NCBI GenBank assembly: GCA_011009095.1
Contig: VTPC01005814.1
Span: 55,433-119,432 of the forward strand
Direction of reading: 5' to 3'
DNA: 64,000 nt
DNA from: Ignelater luminosus
Lineage: Eukaryota > Arthropoda > Insecta > Coleoptera > Elateridae
The notes beneath the pieces were generated by a model that did no database searches, had not been told where the DNA came from, and saw only the letters and a program-made list of their open reading frames with translations. The position numbers were made by a program, and so were the translations under genes. This document shows, piece after piece, positions 37,360-50,000 of the stretch; within the stretch, counting starts at the first letter, position 1; each line of letters opens with the position of its first letter.

Positions 37360-38067
37360 TATTGTTTGGAAGTCAGGAGGAGAGCCTTTATGCCTGTTTG
37401 GGACAACTAAGAAAGGCTGTCCTAGGGAGGAGATAACAATTATTATATTGCAGATAAGACTTGCCGCAAACATGTAATTAGAAGAACAAAAAACTAACAT
37501 CACATACTTATTTTACAAAGTTTATAGTTGTTAGGTTCTAGATACATAGAAATGTTTAGCATCAGCATCGTCTACTATTTTTGTTTTAAATATTAAAGAA
37601 AAATTGATAATGCGGAACTTTGAATTTTATAACAGTTTTAGTACTCATTCATTTCTGTTAGGATGTATTAAAACGCTTGTAATTGCTTTTAGTACAATTA
37701 ACATCAATAAAATGAGGAAGTAGGTCAGAATGGGTCAATGTTTATTTATAACTTATGATAAGGAAAATGAACAACTTTAAGAAACGGGAATTTGAATGGA
37801 CGAGAAAAGTAAATATTAATTTTGCATAAATGACACTCGGACAAACTGTGACAAACTGCAAAAATAAAAATACCACTTGTCAAAATGACGTATTTACGTA
37901 GACGAGAAGTGTAAGCAATTTAATTATTTTGTGGGCAGTTGCACTTGTTTTGAGAGCAGCTTTAACGCACTAATAAAAATAATTGGGGAAAGCTTTTCGA
38001 GTCGTTTTGTTGTTCGTTGTAATACAACCATAATAATGTGAGGTTATGGAACAGTTCCCATTCTGGT
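37360..38067 (+). promoter_or_regulatory. Upstream region and 5' leader of ATP9
   Basis: AT-rich sequence between the Tc1-like element and the first ATP9 ATG. No TATA box at a convincing distance is apparent. The last 250 bases presumably hold a promoter and leader for the first-exon form that starts at 38068. I cannot mark a transcription start. Confidence 0.35.
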
Positions 38068-41000
38068 ATGGAATTTCCTTTGCAAGATTTTGATTTAGAA
38101 GACGAAACAGATTTTCTACTAGGTGGTTCACTAAATCATGGGGGCGACATGGACGGGGGCCTTGCAACACAAAGTCGAACCCCTCGAAATAGAAAAACCT
38201 TAGGAACATTTTTATGTGGGTAAGTTATATTGGCCATCTTGAAATTTTATTATGTTGACACAACCTTGACTTCACAATTAAAGTAATATGTGACACTGAC
38301 AATTTGTCAACATTTTACAGTTCGTGGAAGTGTTTCATGAACGTTATATGTTAAAATTGCTTAGAAAAATGTCGATTATTAAATAAATATTAAGTAAGGT
38401 GTAGTGTGTGTATGTGCAACACATATATGTACTTGATTTTGTGAAGTAAGGTTTTTTGGGTGCAGTTTTGTGTGTTTTGTTGTTGCACAATGGAGTCTGT
38501 GGAATCCCAAACTAATCTTAATAAACCCACATCCAAAGAAGATATTCCATTAATTACAAAATCACACAATGAACCTTATTTAAGGTACAAAATAGACTTG
38601 TTTGTAAACAATATTTAATTAATTTTAATTTTAGTTGTTTTTGTTCGATATGGAGAAGATGTTGTGGACCGAGGGAATTACGACCTCGCACAATACATTT
38701 AGGCAAACCAACACCTGGCCAGTTTCCTGCAAATACCATAAGGAATCAAAAATATAATATTATTACTTTCCTACCGCTTGTTTTATATCAGCAGTTCAAG
38801 TTTTTCTTGAACTTGTATTTTTTGATTATGGCAACCAGTCAGTTTGTGCCTGATATTCGAATTGGCTATTTGTATACATATTGGGGACCATTGGTGAGTA
38901 TCTTGATGTACAGTTGTTATGTAATATATGATCTGACGTGTTTTTAGTGCTTTGTTTTATTTGTAACCATATGTCGAGAAGCTGTTGATGATTTAAGACG
39001 ACATAAACGAGATCAAGAAGTTAACAATCAGAAATGTAAAAGATTATTAAGAAATTCAGAAAAATCAATAGAAATTGTCCCTGCATCAAAACTTAAGGTG
39101 GGTGATTTAATAATAGTAGATAAGGATGAAAGGGTTCCGGCAGATCTGATTTTACTTCGTACATCTGAGAGAAGTGGTGCTGTATTTGTTCGAACTGATC
39201 AATTAGATGGTGAAACTGACTGGAAATTAAGATTAGCTGTGCCTGCAACTCAGAAGCTTCCAAATGATCGCCAATTATTTGAAATAAATGCAAGTATTTT
39301 TGCTGAAAAACCACAAAGGGATATACATTCCTTTATTGGAACTTTTACAAGAGTAAGCATCGGATATTGTCATAATAATTTTGTTATTTACATTGCTGTC
39401 TTCTTTCAGCATGACTCCCTTAGTGGTGATGAAAGCTTGGATCTAGAGAATACATTATGGACAAATTGTGTAATTGCTTCAGGACAAGCACTTGGAGTTG
39501 TAATCTATACGGGTCCTGAAACACGTTCTGTGATGAACAATTCAGCCCCACGATCAAAAGTGGGCTTGTTAGATATGGAAGTCAATACGATAACGAAGAT
39601 TTTGTTTGTTGCTGTGGTAGGACTTGCTTTAATTATGATGGCTCTTAAAGGCTTTAGTGGACCTTGGTATAGATATATGTTCCGCTTTGTTCTTCTGTTC
39701 TCTTATATTATTCCAATTAGGTAAGAAGAAGATATCGGTATTTTAATATGATTTAATTAAATATGAATATTTCAGTTTACGGGTAAATTTAGATATGGGT
39801 AAAACCTATTATTCATGGGCTATAAGTCATGATCCTAATATGAGAGGTACAGCAGTACGTTGTACTACAATTCCCGAGGAACTTGGACGAATTTCTTACT
39901 TACTAAGTGATAAAACAGGAACTTTGACGCAAAATTCTATGGTGCTTAAACGAGTGCATTTAGGCACCGTCAGTTATGCCCAGGATAGTTTTGATGATGT
40001 ATGTACATTTATAATATTTTTCTTTTTGTGTTATGGCATTATATGCAGTTGTAATTTTATTCTCTTTTTTTTTTCAGGTGAAGACAGTGTTAAAACAGGC
40101 ATATTCAAATGTGGAAGGCCCACCATCTCACACTGGAAAAATGAGAAAATCAGAAAATAGTAGAATCAAAGATGCTGTCCAAGCATTGGCCTTATGCCAT
40201 AATGTTACACCTGTTTATGAAAATAACGAAGATAGTGAAACTAGTAAGTATAGTTGAATGTTAAAGTGACAAAATAAGGCGAATAAAATAATTTCTAGGC
40301 TCAATTTCATCTTCTGAAGCTGAAGCTGATCAACATATGCAGTCTACAGAAGAACAAGTAGTGACTTATCAAGCTTCCAGTCCAGATGAAGTGGCTCTTG
40401 TTCAGTGGACTAAAGAAGTGGGTTTAGCATTGAATCGTAGAGATCTTTCGTCTATGCAGTTACAGGCACCAGATGGAAGATTATTGAATTATTCTATCTT
40501 ACTTGTTTTTCCTTTCACTAGTGAAACAAAAAGAATGGGAGTTATAGTAAAGGTAAGTAGTTCTTATTAGGTATGAACTTGCATAATACCCTTTGTAAAT
40601 TAAAGAGTTGACGTGTGATGAGAATTTATTGAAAGTGAAAAAGAATTCTTTTAACAAGCCATTAAACATTTTATTGTTATTTTATGTAAAAGGCTTACAT
40701 GCTCAGTTTTAGTGAGAGTGGAATCTTATTTAACTACTAGCAGTTTTTTCTTCACTTGTCAACAAAGAAATTATAGAAATTTTCAAAAGATAAAAATATT
40801 TTCTAATTTATTTTTGTTTGGTAAAAAAATTGCTTATGTGTGAAGAATGCAAACAGATTAAAAGACTACTTTATTCATAGTAATGTATTTTTAAGATCAT
40901 TTTGTATACAAAAAAAGCAGACTGCATTGAAGTACCATACAGTTATAACTTACCACCTATGTATCAGCAACTTTACTCCAAGAATGCACATCAGCTACTT

Positions 41001-44000
41001 TTGACCCTATTGATATTGTTTATCAAACGTATACATTGTAGCCAAGACCAGCACATCTGTTTTAGCAATCTTATTAACATAAATCATTTTTAATGAATCT
41101 TTAACTAGTGACATTCTTAAAATAATTTTTTGTAAAATCATATTTTGAATTTGATCACTTCTAGCTCATCTTCATTCTACTTCTTTGTATCTTGTTGTAT
41201 CTTTTGAAAATTCATGCGTGAGTTGAAACACTTTTCTATTCTTAACAGGTATTTCTGTACACAAATTACAATGCAGATTAGAAGTTTAAGTACTTAAGAT
41301 TCTTAAATGTAAAATCTACAAATTTTATTAAAAGCGATACCATTTAATAATTACTCACCATAAGTATCTAATAATTTACATTGATTGTTTTGCTTTCATA
41401 TTTGGACAAGACTGGAACCCGTCTTAGGCAAGTCGTAGTTTGGTGACTTTTCATTAAATGTCAAATTGGAGGGGAGTAATGGGGGTCAAAGTTGGGAATT
41501 TTGTATTTTTTGAAAACGAAAAAAATTATTTTGACCAAACTTGGAGGGTAAGTGGAGATTAATGTTCTTTGACTGTCTTCTGCATGTGGACAAAGTTGAT
41601 TGTGATATAAAGTACTGACACCAAACAAAAGATCGCAAACTGAGCTCAATAACGAGTTTTTCTCCGCTAGAGGCGCTATTGTTCTAGGTTAGATTTGGCA
41701 AGTTTAAATGTCAGCTTGTAAGTTTGAGGTTATTAAAACTTAAATTTTAGAAAAAAGTAATAAATAATGCATTTCGGTAACTTAACTTGTGTTTTTGATC
41801 TAATTATATAAATTACATGACAGAGTTATTTGGGTTAATCTGATTTATTAAGAAACGGTTGTGCAACCAGTACGAAATCTTGTTTTACAGCAATTTATAA
41901 AAAAATAATTGTGAAAGCGATGAAGATGACAGCAAGGAAATAGAAAATATACACTTGCTCATACAAACTTTGCAAAGAATCATGAATAATATGCAACAAG
42001 GCATTAATAATTACTTTTTTCTAAAATCTAGATTTTAATAACCTCAAACTTATAAATTGACGTTTAAACTTGTCAAATTTAACATAGATCAACAGGCCTC
42101 TAATGCAGTGATTCTCAACCACTGTGCCATGGCACTTTAGTGTGCCGCGAGATTTTTGAAATGTGCCGTCACTACAAGTATCCATACATAAGCAACGTCA
42201 GACAAGTAGTTTGATTGGTTCTACCTTCGTAGCGGGGACTGACTAAACCAATGCGCATGACTATTACAGTTCTGCACTGGTTCTAGATTTAACCTAAACA
42301 AAGCTATATACTAGTTTAGTAAAATTCTTTTAAATCTATCGTATCGTTGGTGTGCCGCTAAATTTTTAAATTATTAAAAGTGTACCGTGATCAAAAAAAG
42401 GTTGAGAATCACTGCTCTAGTGGATAGAAAATCATTATTGAGCTGAATTTTGGTGTCTTTATATATCACACTAACTGGCTTTGCACGCGGAGTGAACGCG
42501 GTGACACCTAGCGGCGAAAATCGACGAAATCGATTGGGACATCATAGACAGACCTAGTGATCTGGGACCAGGGACGCTGTCGTGTAGAGCCCTCAAAGAA
42601 TGTTCCACCCCAGACAGTTTTAAATTTGAGCCCATAGGCGTCCATGGGGGATCGGGGTAGGGGCTTTGCAAAGATGTTGAGATGACATTTAGTACCTCGA
42701 TTGAGTGTCTTCCCCTGCATCTGATGCCGCTGGAATCGATTTTGCACTTCTTACAATTCGGCTCCTAGAGGGCGCGACTGGCAAAACAAAGCAGGGCTCG
42801 TAGCTGAGAAACTATAAGGACTACAGGAGTCTGGTTTTTGCTTATCGACGCAGCTTTGCAAGGATTATGGCGGGATAGAGAGAAAGTCCAATGGAAAACC
42901 AAAAAATTTTGAAGCTCTCCAAAAACCCGTTTTGGGGATCTGCGAACTTTACAATCCCAACCAAAACCGTTTGGATAGTCTGATCAACATAATATTTGAG
43001 ATTTATGTTCTGGGAGTGTTTATCTACACACTTGAGAAAACCCGACTCGATTTGATTAACTTCGCACTTTCTCCATGGCACGCCGAGACGCCCACTTAAA
43101 TTTGTATCTCAGTTAATTATGATCCAATCAAGCTGGGATCTTTTTTAAACTAAAGAGCATCATCAGGGAGGGCAATAAGCCTGGGTGTAATTCGACTTTC
43201 TAGTGAAATGTAGTTGTAACACTGATGCATCGTGGAATGGGGAACAAAAAACTTTTTCCTATAAGATCATCTTCTAGGTCGAAAACGCGAAAAACTGAAA
43301 ACGGTGCAAATACGGCCCTGGAATGGACATATTTTGAGCTAGAGAGACGAATCTTTTGCAGGAAACGTACTTTAGTGACTTATACATGATTTTGTAAGCA
43401 AATTCCGAATCTTTCCAAAGAGACTCTCGAAATCTAAGGAACTATGGAGATTTGTTATTTTTGTTTTTCATCATTTGTGCTGGAACGGTATGTTCTATTG
43501 ACTCTTAAGTCTTAATCATTGTAAAGAAGAGTTAAGAGAAAGCATTCCTTGTACCTGAAAATCAGATCTGGTGGTATAACGTAGAAAAGTTGGTGTCCAT
43601 AGGAGATTTGATTCTTATGGTGAGGGCTATACCAAGAGTTATTGAGGCATAGCACACGTGTAAGGAGGCGGTATGGGCCGACTGACGATTTTTAATAATA
43701 ACTCTAAAAGAAATATTGATTTCATTATAGTAGTATTAGACTTATTTCTCTTATATAAATGTTAGAAAAATTGTTATAAACATTAAAGAACGTAATCTTC
43801 AGAATTAATTATCAAAGTAGTGCAATAGCTTTAGGGAGTGAAGATTTGAATGTTTTATTAATGTTAGTGTTTTACATTTTATTTCCTCGTTGAAGGTTAG
43901 CAGTATGATTCATTGGTTTTTCATACTTTGAACAAACTCTTGATACCTAGAAGCTTTATCTGTAACACCATTTTAAGTAGTGTAGTAGTCCTTGCTCTAC

Positions 44001-47000
44001 TAATATGTGATTTATGGGGCAGACCAGTGTGTTAAGGATAATATTACATTGCTTAATCATTTATTTATATGTATCAACACCACATTAATTTGATCTCACA
44101 GTTTGAATACACTTCTATCTTTTGCTTGCAAAACTTACCAAATGAAGACTAATTTATTTTAGTGAAAAGTTGAGAAGTAACCATTATTGAATTTGTAATC
44201 TGTAATTTACTTTTTCATAATCTTTAAGCAAGGTTAGTGAAAAGTTTTAAAAAACTCATACAGGATGTGCAGGAAAAATCTGCTTTTATACTATAATTGT
44301 TTTATGATGTATCTTGCAGCCCCAGTCCATCGAAGCTTGTATGAGGGCTAGTGCATTTTACACGCTGTAGTTTAGTGTTTGTGGTAATTAATGTTCCATA
44401 ATGACGACAAATGAAAAAATTTGTGAACATCGATGAAGTAAATATTTGAGAATTTTTATAAAAAAAGGAATTTTTATAAGAATCACTTATCAACTTCAAA
44501 AAAATAAAGAACATATGTTAAAAATAAATTTGAAAAGACTAAGATCGGCCCTGTTTCAAAAATAAATAAGTTTAAGTGTTCACTCAAGAATTCTTTATTA
44601 GCGAGGTTAAATTAGATTGGTTATTAAAAAAAAATCACTGTTTTAGATAATTTAAGGATGTTCTAGCATTACGAAGTAGTCAAAAGTAAAATCTAAGATG
44701 TATAAAAAACAAGAATTATTGATAAAAGTGTAAAATGTTATTTAAAACTTTCTAATATGAATTTTAATGATTTAAATTTTATAAATCGTGTTTATTAGAA
44801 GATTCATAACTAATTAAATATTTTTATTTAGTTAGAGTAGTAGATCCTTTCAAAGTGACTGCCAGAAATGTGGCAATAATGCTTTTTACATTACATCAAT
44901 TTACATGTTCTAACAAAGAAAGAAGCTTTGTCATGATTTTTGACATTATCAATCTAAGTTGGGTTTGGTTTTGCATTCAGCGTGCACTTTTGGAATCTAA
45001 ACCGTTTGTTTATATTAAATTTCAGACGAAGTGTTCTGCATTTTGCATTTATTTATGATCATACAGAATAGATGGTGCAAGCTATTTGTGGTGTAGCACA
45101 AGAAACTTTTGTCACAAGATGTTTTATCATTTCTTCCAGGTTGCAAGTTTGTACATAACCTCATCTAATGTGGTATATTTTGTGTGTTGAAAAATTGACT
45201 TTATTAGAATCTAAGTTCAAATGGAGCCAGACAAGTTGTTATATGAGTGTAAACTCTAAATAATTCATAGCCAAAATACAGAACAAGCGAAAGAAGTTGC
45301 TTTTTATCATTTTCCATTTTTTAAGGTTACATTTGTCTCTTCCTTTTCTGATCACATGGCAATTTCTCTCAAAATATAAATGGCAACATGGCTAGAATAT
45401 TTTCTATGGAAAGCAAGAAAGATAGGTTAGGTTTTAAGAACAAAATATGTCAGCATATCGTTATCAAGAAATAAACACATTTGGTATACAGCAAACCAGT
45501 TTTAATATTTAACTACTCATGTGTCAACTTTACGTAGATTGTATTTATGCAATTGTATGTATGCATATGTTAAACAGGCATTTTTCTTTACACCTCGTAT
45601 GGTAAACGACTCTTTCCATCTAGAAATTTCTTAAATTTAGATATAAATGTTCTTTATCAAGTCTTAATAATACTTTATCTAGTCTTAATAATACTTTATC
45701 TAAAGTGAAATATTCCATTCTCAGCTATTTATAATCATTTTGCAACCTAACTCTTTATGCAAAAAATGACTATTTGATCTCTGATGACATATGGAATTCA
45801 TTTTGTTATGGAGTAATGTCTTCAAAAGTTTGTACAGATATGTTGACTTTTTGTCATTATTTGCCAAAATATCAAAAATTCTTATTAAAAGAAATTGTAG
45901 GAAATTGCCTTCCAGATGTTCCAAACTTTGCATTGTGGGTTGTACCCTACAGCCGAGATATGTAATGTCAGAAGAAAAATAAAGAGAAACTTCTAATTCA
46001 ATGTGTCTCAGCTACAGAGTATACCCTGTATAATCAAAAGTAGTTTAGACCACATAGAAGGCGTTTCCCTACAATTTTCAATGCACTCCGAAAGGAGTCA
46101 TTACTGAATTTGCAAAGTCTGTGTCTATCTGTCCGTTTGTATTTTTTTTTAAATTTTGAAATTTTGACTTCAGATTTGGATTCTACATCAAAAACTAAAG
46201 TCGACATGGCATCTTCGTTTTTTGATATCTCTTCGGGAACATGGTCAAAATGACCGCCGAAATTTGAGAAATTTTCAAAATATTTATTTTACTTTAGAAT
46301 TGTATTCTATATCAAAAAAATGAGAGATAGTATGTATACTTTTAGTTTTTTGATATCACCTCGGGAACAAGGTCAAAATGGCCGCCGAAAGAACACACCG
46401 GAGTTCGTTGTGGTTATGCTTTGCATTCCCAGATATTTCTTAATAGAATATTGATATTTTGATATTGCTTCATAACTAAGATGAATTGACCATAGGTTCA
46501 GAAGAAAACTTCTATGATCATTAGAAATTTACCTTATCAGTTGGTCAATGTTATTTATTAACACCTGGTATGTATTTTTGAACAATACTATATTGATCTC
46601 ACAGTTGTATTTAGTTTATAATCAATTTATTAATGGCTGAATTAAAACATGAATAGCTACTATATGTTTCACTTTGAGAATATGATACAGGAAAGATAGG
46701 CAATGTATTTCTTATGCAAGTTTGCATGACACTATTGTCACTTTATGTATAATGATAAAGCACAATGAAATGTGATACATCCATGTCTTTAAACAAACAC
46801 AGTCGTGGTATTAAAACCAACTCTTAAAAATACAGTGACGTCACTTCATCTTTGTGAATTGAAATGATCAATATACACTAATGTTCAAAAGTTTGGGAGC
46901 ACTTGAATTATTTTAGTATTTCAAATTAAAATAAAGAATGCAAGTGAAAGAAGAGTTTTTAATAGTTTTAGTAATATATTTAATTAACAAAACAAACACA

Positions 47001-50000
47001 TTATCTTGTACTAACAAAGTAGTTAAATTCTAGACTCATCAAAATGTCCCCCTTTATTTTGTATAATAGCTTTACAAACTTTTCCCATTCTATTGATTAT
47101 TTTTTCAAAATATTGTTCATTCAAAGTTACCCATTCTTCTTCAAGATATTATCACAATTACTTAGCACTGGTAGGTGACCGACTTTTGTCCCTTTTGTCT
47201 AATTTATCCCATACCAACTTGATGGAGGAAGATCGGGGGATTGCGATGGCCATTCCATAATTTTGATAGTTCGATCTCGTTTTTTTTCTAACAGATAGGT
47301 TTTGCATAGTTTGGAGGAGTGTTTTGGATCACTGTCTTGCTGGGGTCCGATAATATTAGTTCCAGAAGGAATAACCTGATCCTGTAAGATATTTAAATAT
47401 CCTTCCTTCTTCAATATTCCACTGATTCTAAACAAATTGCCGGGTCTTTTATTTTTGAAACACCCCCGAACCATTACATTCCCTCCCCCATGTTTAATTG
47501 TTGGGACCATGCATGCCTCAATCATTCTTTTATGCTTTTGTTGGTGAACAAACACTCTTCTATTACAACCATAAATTTCAAACTGGGATTCATCAGTCTA
47601 AAGTACCTTGTTCCATTTCTTAATTGACCAATTAATATGATGTTTCGCCCATTTCAGTCTATTTTGCTTATGTCTTGCTGTCAGCTTCAGTTTTTAAACC
47701 GCTACATATCCTCGCAACTCCACTGACAAAAGTCGTCGTTTAACTGTTAAAGTGGACACCGGAGTTTGACGGCTTTCATTTAAGGCAGCAGTGATTGCAG
47801 GAGCTGTTAGGCTTTGATTTCGTTTAGACATTACTAATATAAAATTGTCTTCAGCAATTGTTGTTGATTTAGGTCTTCCACTTCTTTTTCTATCCTGATT
47901 TGAATTAGTTTCCCGGTGCCTTGCTAATGTATAATGGACCCCTTTGCAAGATATCTTGAGCCTTTTTGCAATTTTACGTTCACTATAGCCTTCTGCTTGC
48001 AAAGTACAAATAGCACTGCGTTGTTCTACTGTTAATTGTCATCGTTTCACCATTTAAAGACTTAAAATAACACAAAATTACAAAATAAATATCAGATTAG
48101 AAAGGACATAACCTTACCTACAAAAATATCAGGATAAAATTAAAACTATAAACAGAAACAATCGAAATAGATTCTCCAAACAATTACAATAAACAAAACA
48201 CTTGAATGTTGTCATGAGAATATGACAAATCACAGACGGTGGAAAAGGCATGAAGTGTAATGTTAAACAATTGACCAAAACCTTAATTTTAAAATGCTTA
48301 ATTAGATCAAATTGAGTGTTAGTAAGTATAACTAGATGAGAATATTATTACCAACTTATAGTAATTAATATTGTTTTAAAAACATTTAGAAATTGCTTAT
48401 TTCTGTAAAGATTTTAACTGGTTTCAAACTTTTGAATGGTAGTGTAATTAAGCTATAAATTAAACACAGCTACATAATTTTGCCGAAGTGTACTATTACC
48501 AGTCATTTTCAAAAGTTGCTGATAATGAACCAATGGACAAAAGAATGTATATAGGATTATTTTTTTTCAGTAGAACATTGTTGGACAAAATAATCATAAA
48601 ATTTAATATACCAGATAAGATTTCTTTTAACTCTCCAAATTGTGACACTACACTACAGTTACCTGAAATGCAGTTACAAGTTTTGCAAAGATTTCAAGTT
48701 CAATAGTCAATATAGACTCATATGTGCACGACATAAATATGCAATTACATAAATATTTTATTCATTTTTATTTATTAAGCAAATTACTTACAATTCTCTT
48801 ATTTACATAATGTGTTAAACATCCTAATACTATAATATAAAACAAATTTAATACTAGAGTATAAAACAAGTAATTAATTAGCAATCATAATACAAACTAT
48901 AATATAAAATCAAGTAATTGAAGTAGGAAAGCATTGAATAAATATTAATTTTTAATTATTGTGATGTATTGTTTTTCGCTTCAACCAGGTCCAATATTTG
49001 GCAACCCTGTGCTCCATGAGAACCTGTACTGTATTCTCAGTATAGTACATAGATAAATGAAAAACCAAAATTCGTCTCCCACTATTTATTAAAGGTGGGA
49101 AATGAATTTTGGCTATTTTGATGACCCCACTAAAATGTACTGAGTACTGCAGTGTTGCCAGGTGTGGAAATTTTCTCCTAACTTGGGGAAATTAGTGAGG
49201 ATCTTAAAAATGTTGAGATTTATTGGGGACAAATTAAAAATCACAGTTCTTTTTGAGTAAATTTGCAACTTAGTCGTTTCTTAACAAAAAGATAATGCTG
49301 TTTCAAGTTTGTTTCAAGTTTGTTTTATTATTGTTGATAATCAAAATTTTATTTCTACTATTGGAAGTTTTGGAGCAAGTACAAAATGCTATAAATGAAC
49401 AAGTTTTCTGAGAAATTGATAAAAAGAATTTTTCCATTTGTTGCATACTGTTCTGGACACATACATACACATTAGAGGGAAACCAAAGTCTGTAAATAAT
49501 ACTGGTATGCGTGATTGAAAAGATTAAGGTTACATTAACATACATAATGTCATTTTTATTATTTTATAACAATTTATGTTGGAAATTAGGAAATTGTTAG
49601 AAAATGATTTCTGTGATGGTAGTTTTGAATGCGATATTGAACCTGTTTTGAAGGTGCATATTGCTTGGTATTAATGAGCATTTGTGATTGAACTTGTTAG
49701 GGGAAAACAATATGCTATTATTTACAGACTAAAGCCCTGCCTAGTTATTTATTGTTTTTCACTTTATTTGTTAAATTCATTCACTTCTTTTTTATGCACC
49801 ACAACTTGTGGAAACCCTGAAATCGCTAAAATGCATCATTCTTGAGAAAAACGCATTTGAAGTCTTATTAAATGTGTTTTAAAGGGTGTCTGGAAAATAA
49901 TATAACAATGGGATATGTTTAAAGGGTGGATTCTTGGTGTCGAAATAAATTGATTGAGCCCAAGTTGCAACAAACAAAATTGTTTCTTTAAGAAGTTAGA

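Noticed and set aside
39093-39314. Minus-strand frame opposite ATP9 exon 3
   Set aside because: It is the shadow of a strongly conserved coding exon on the + strand.
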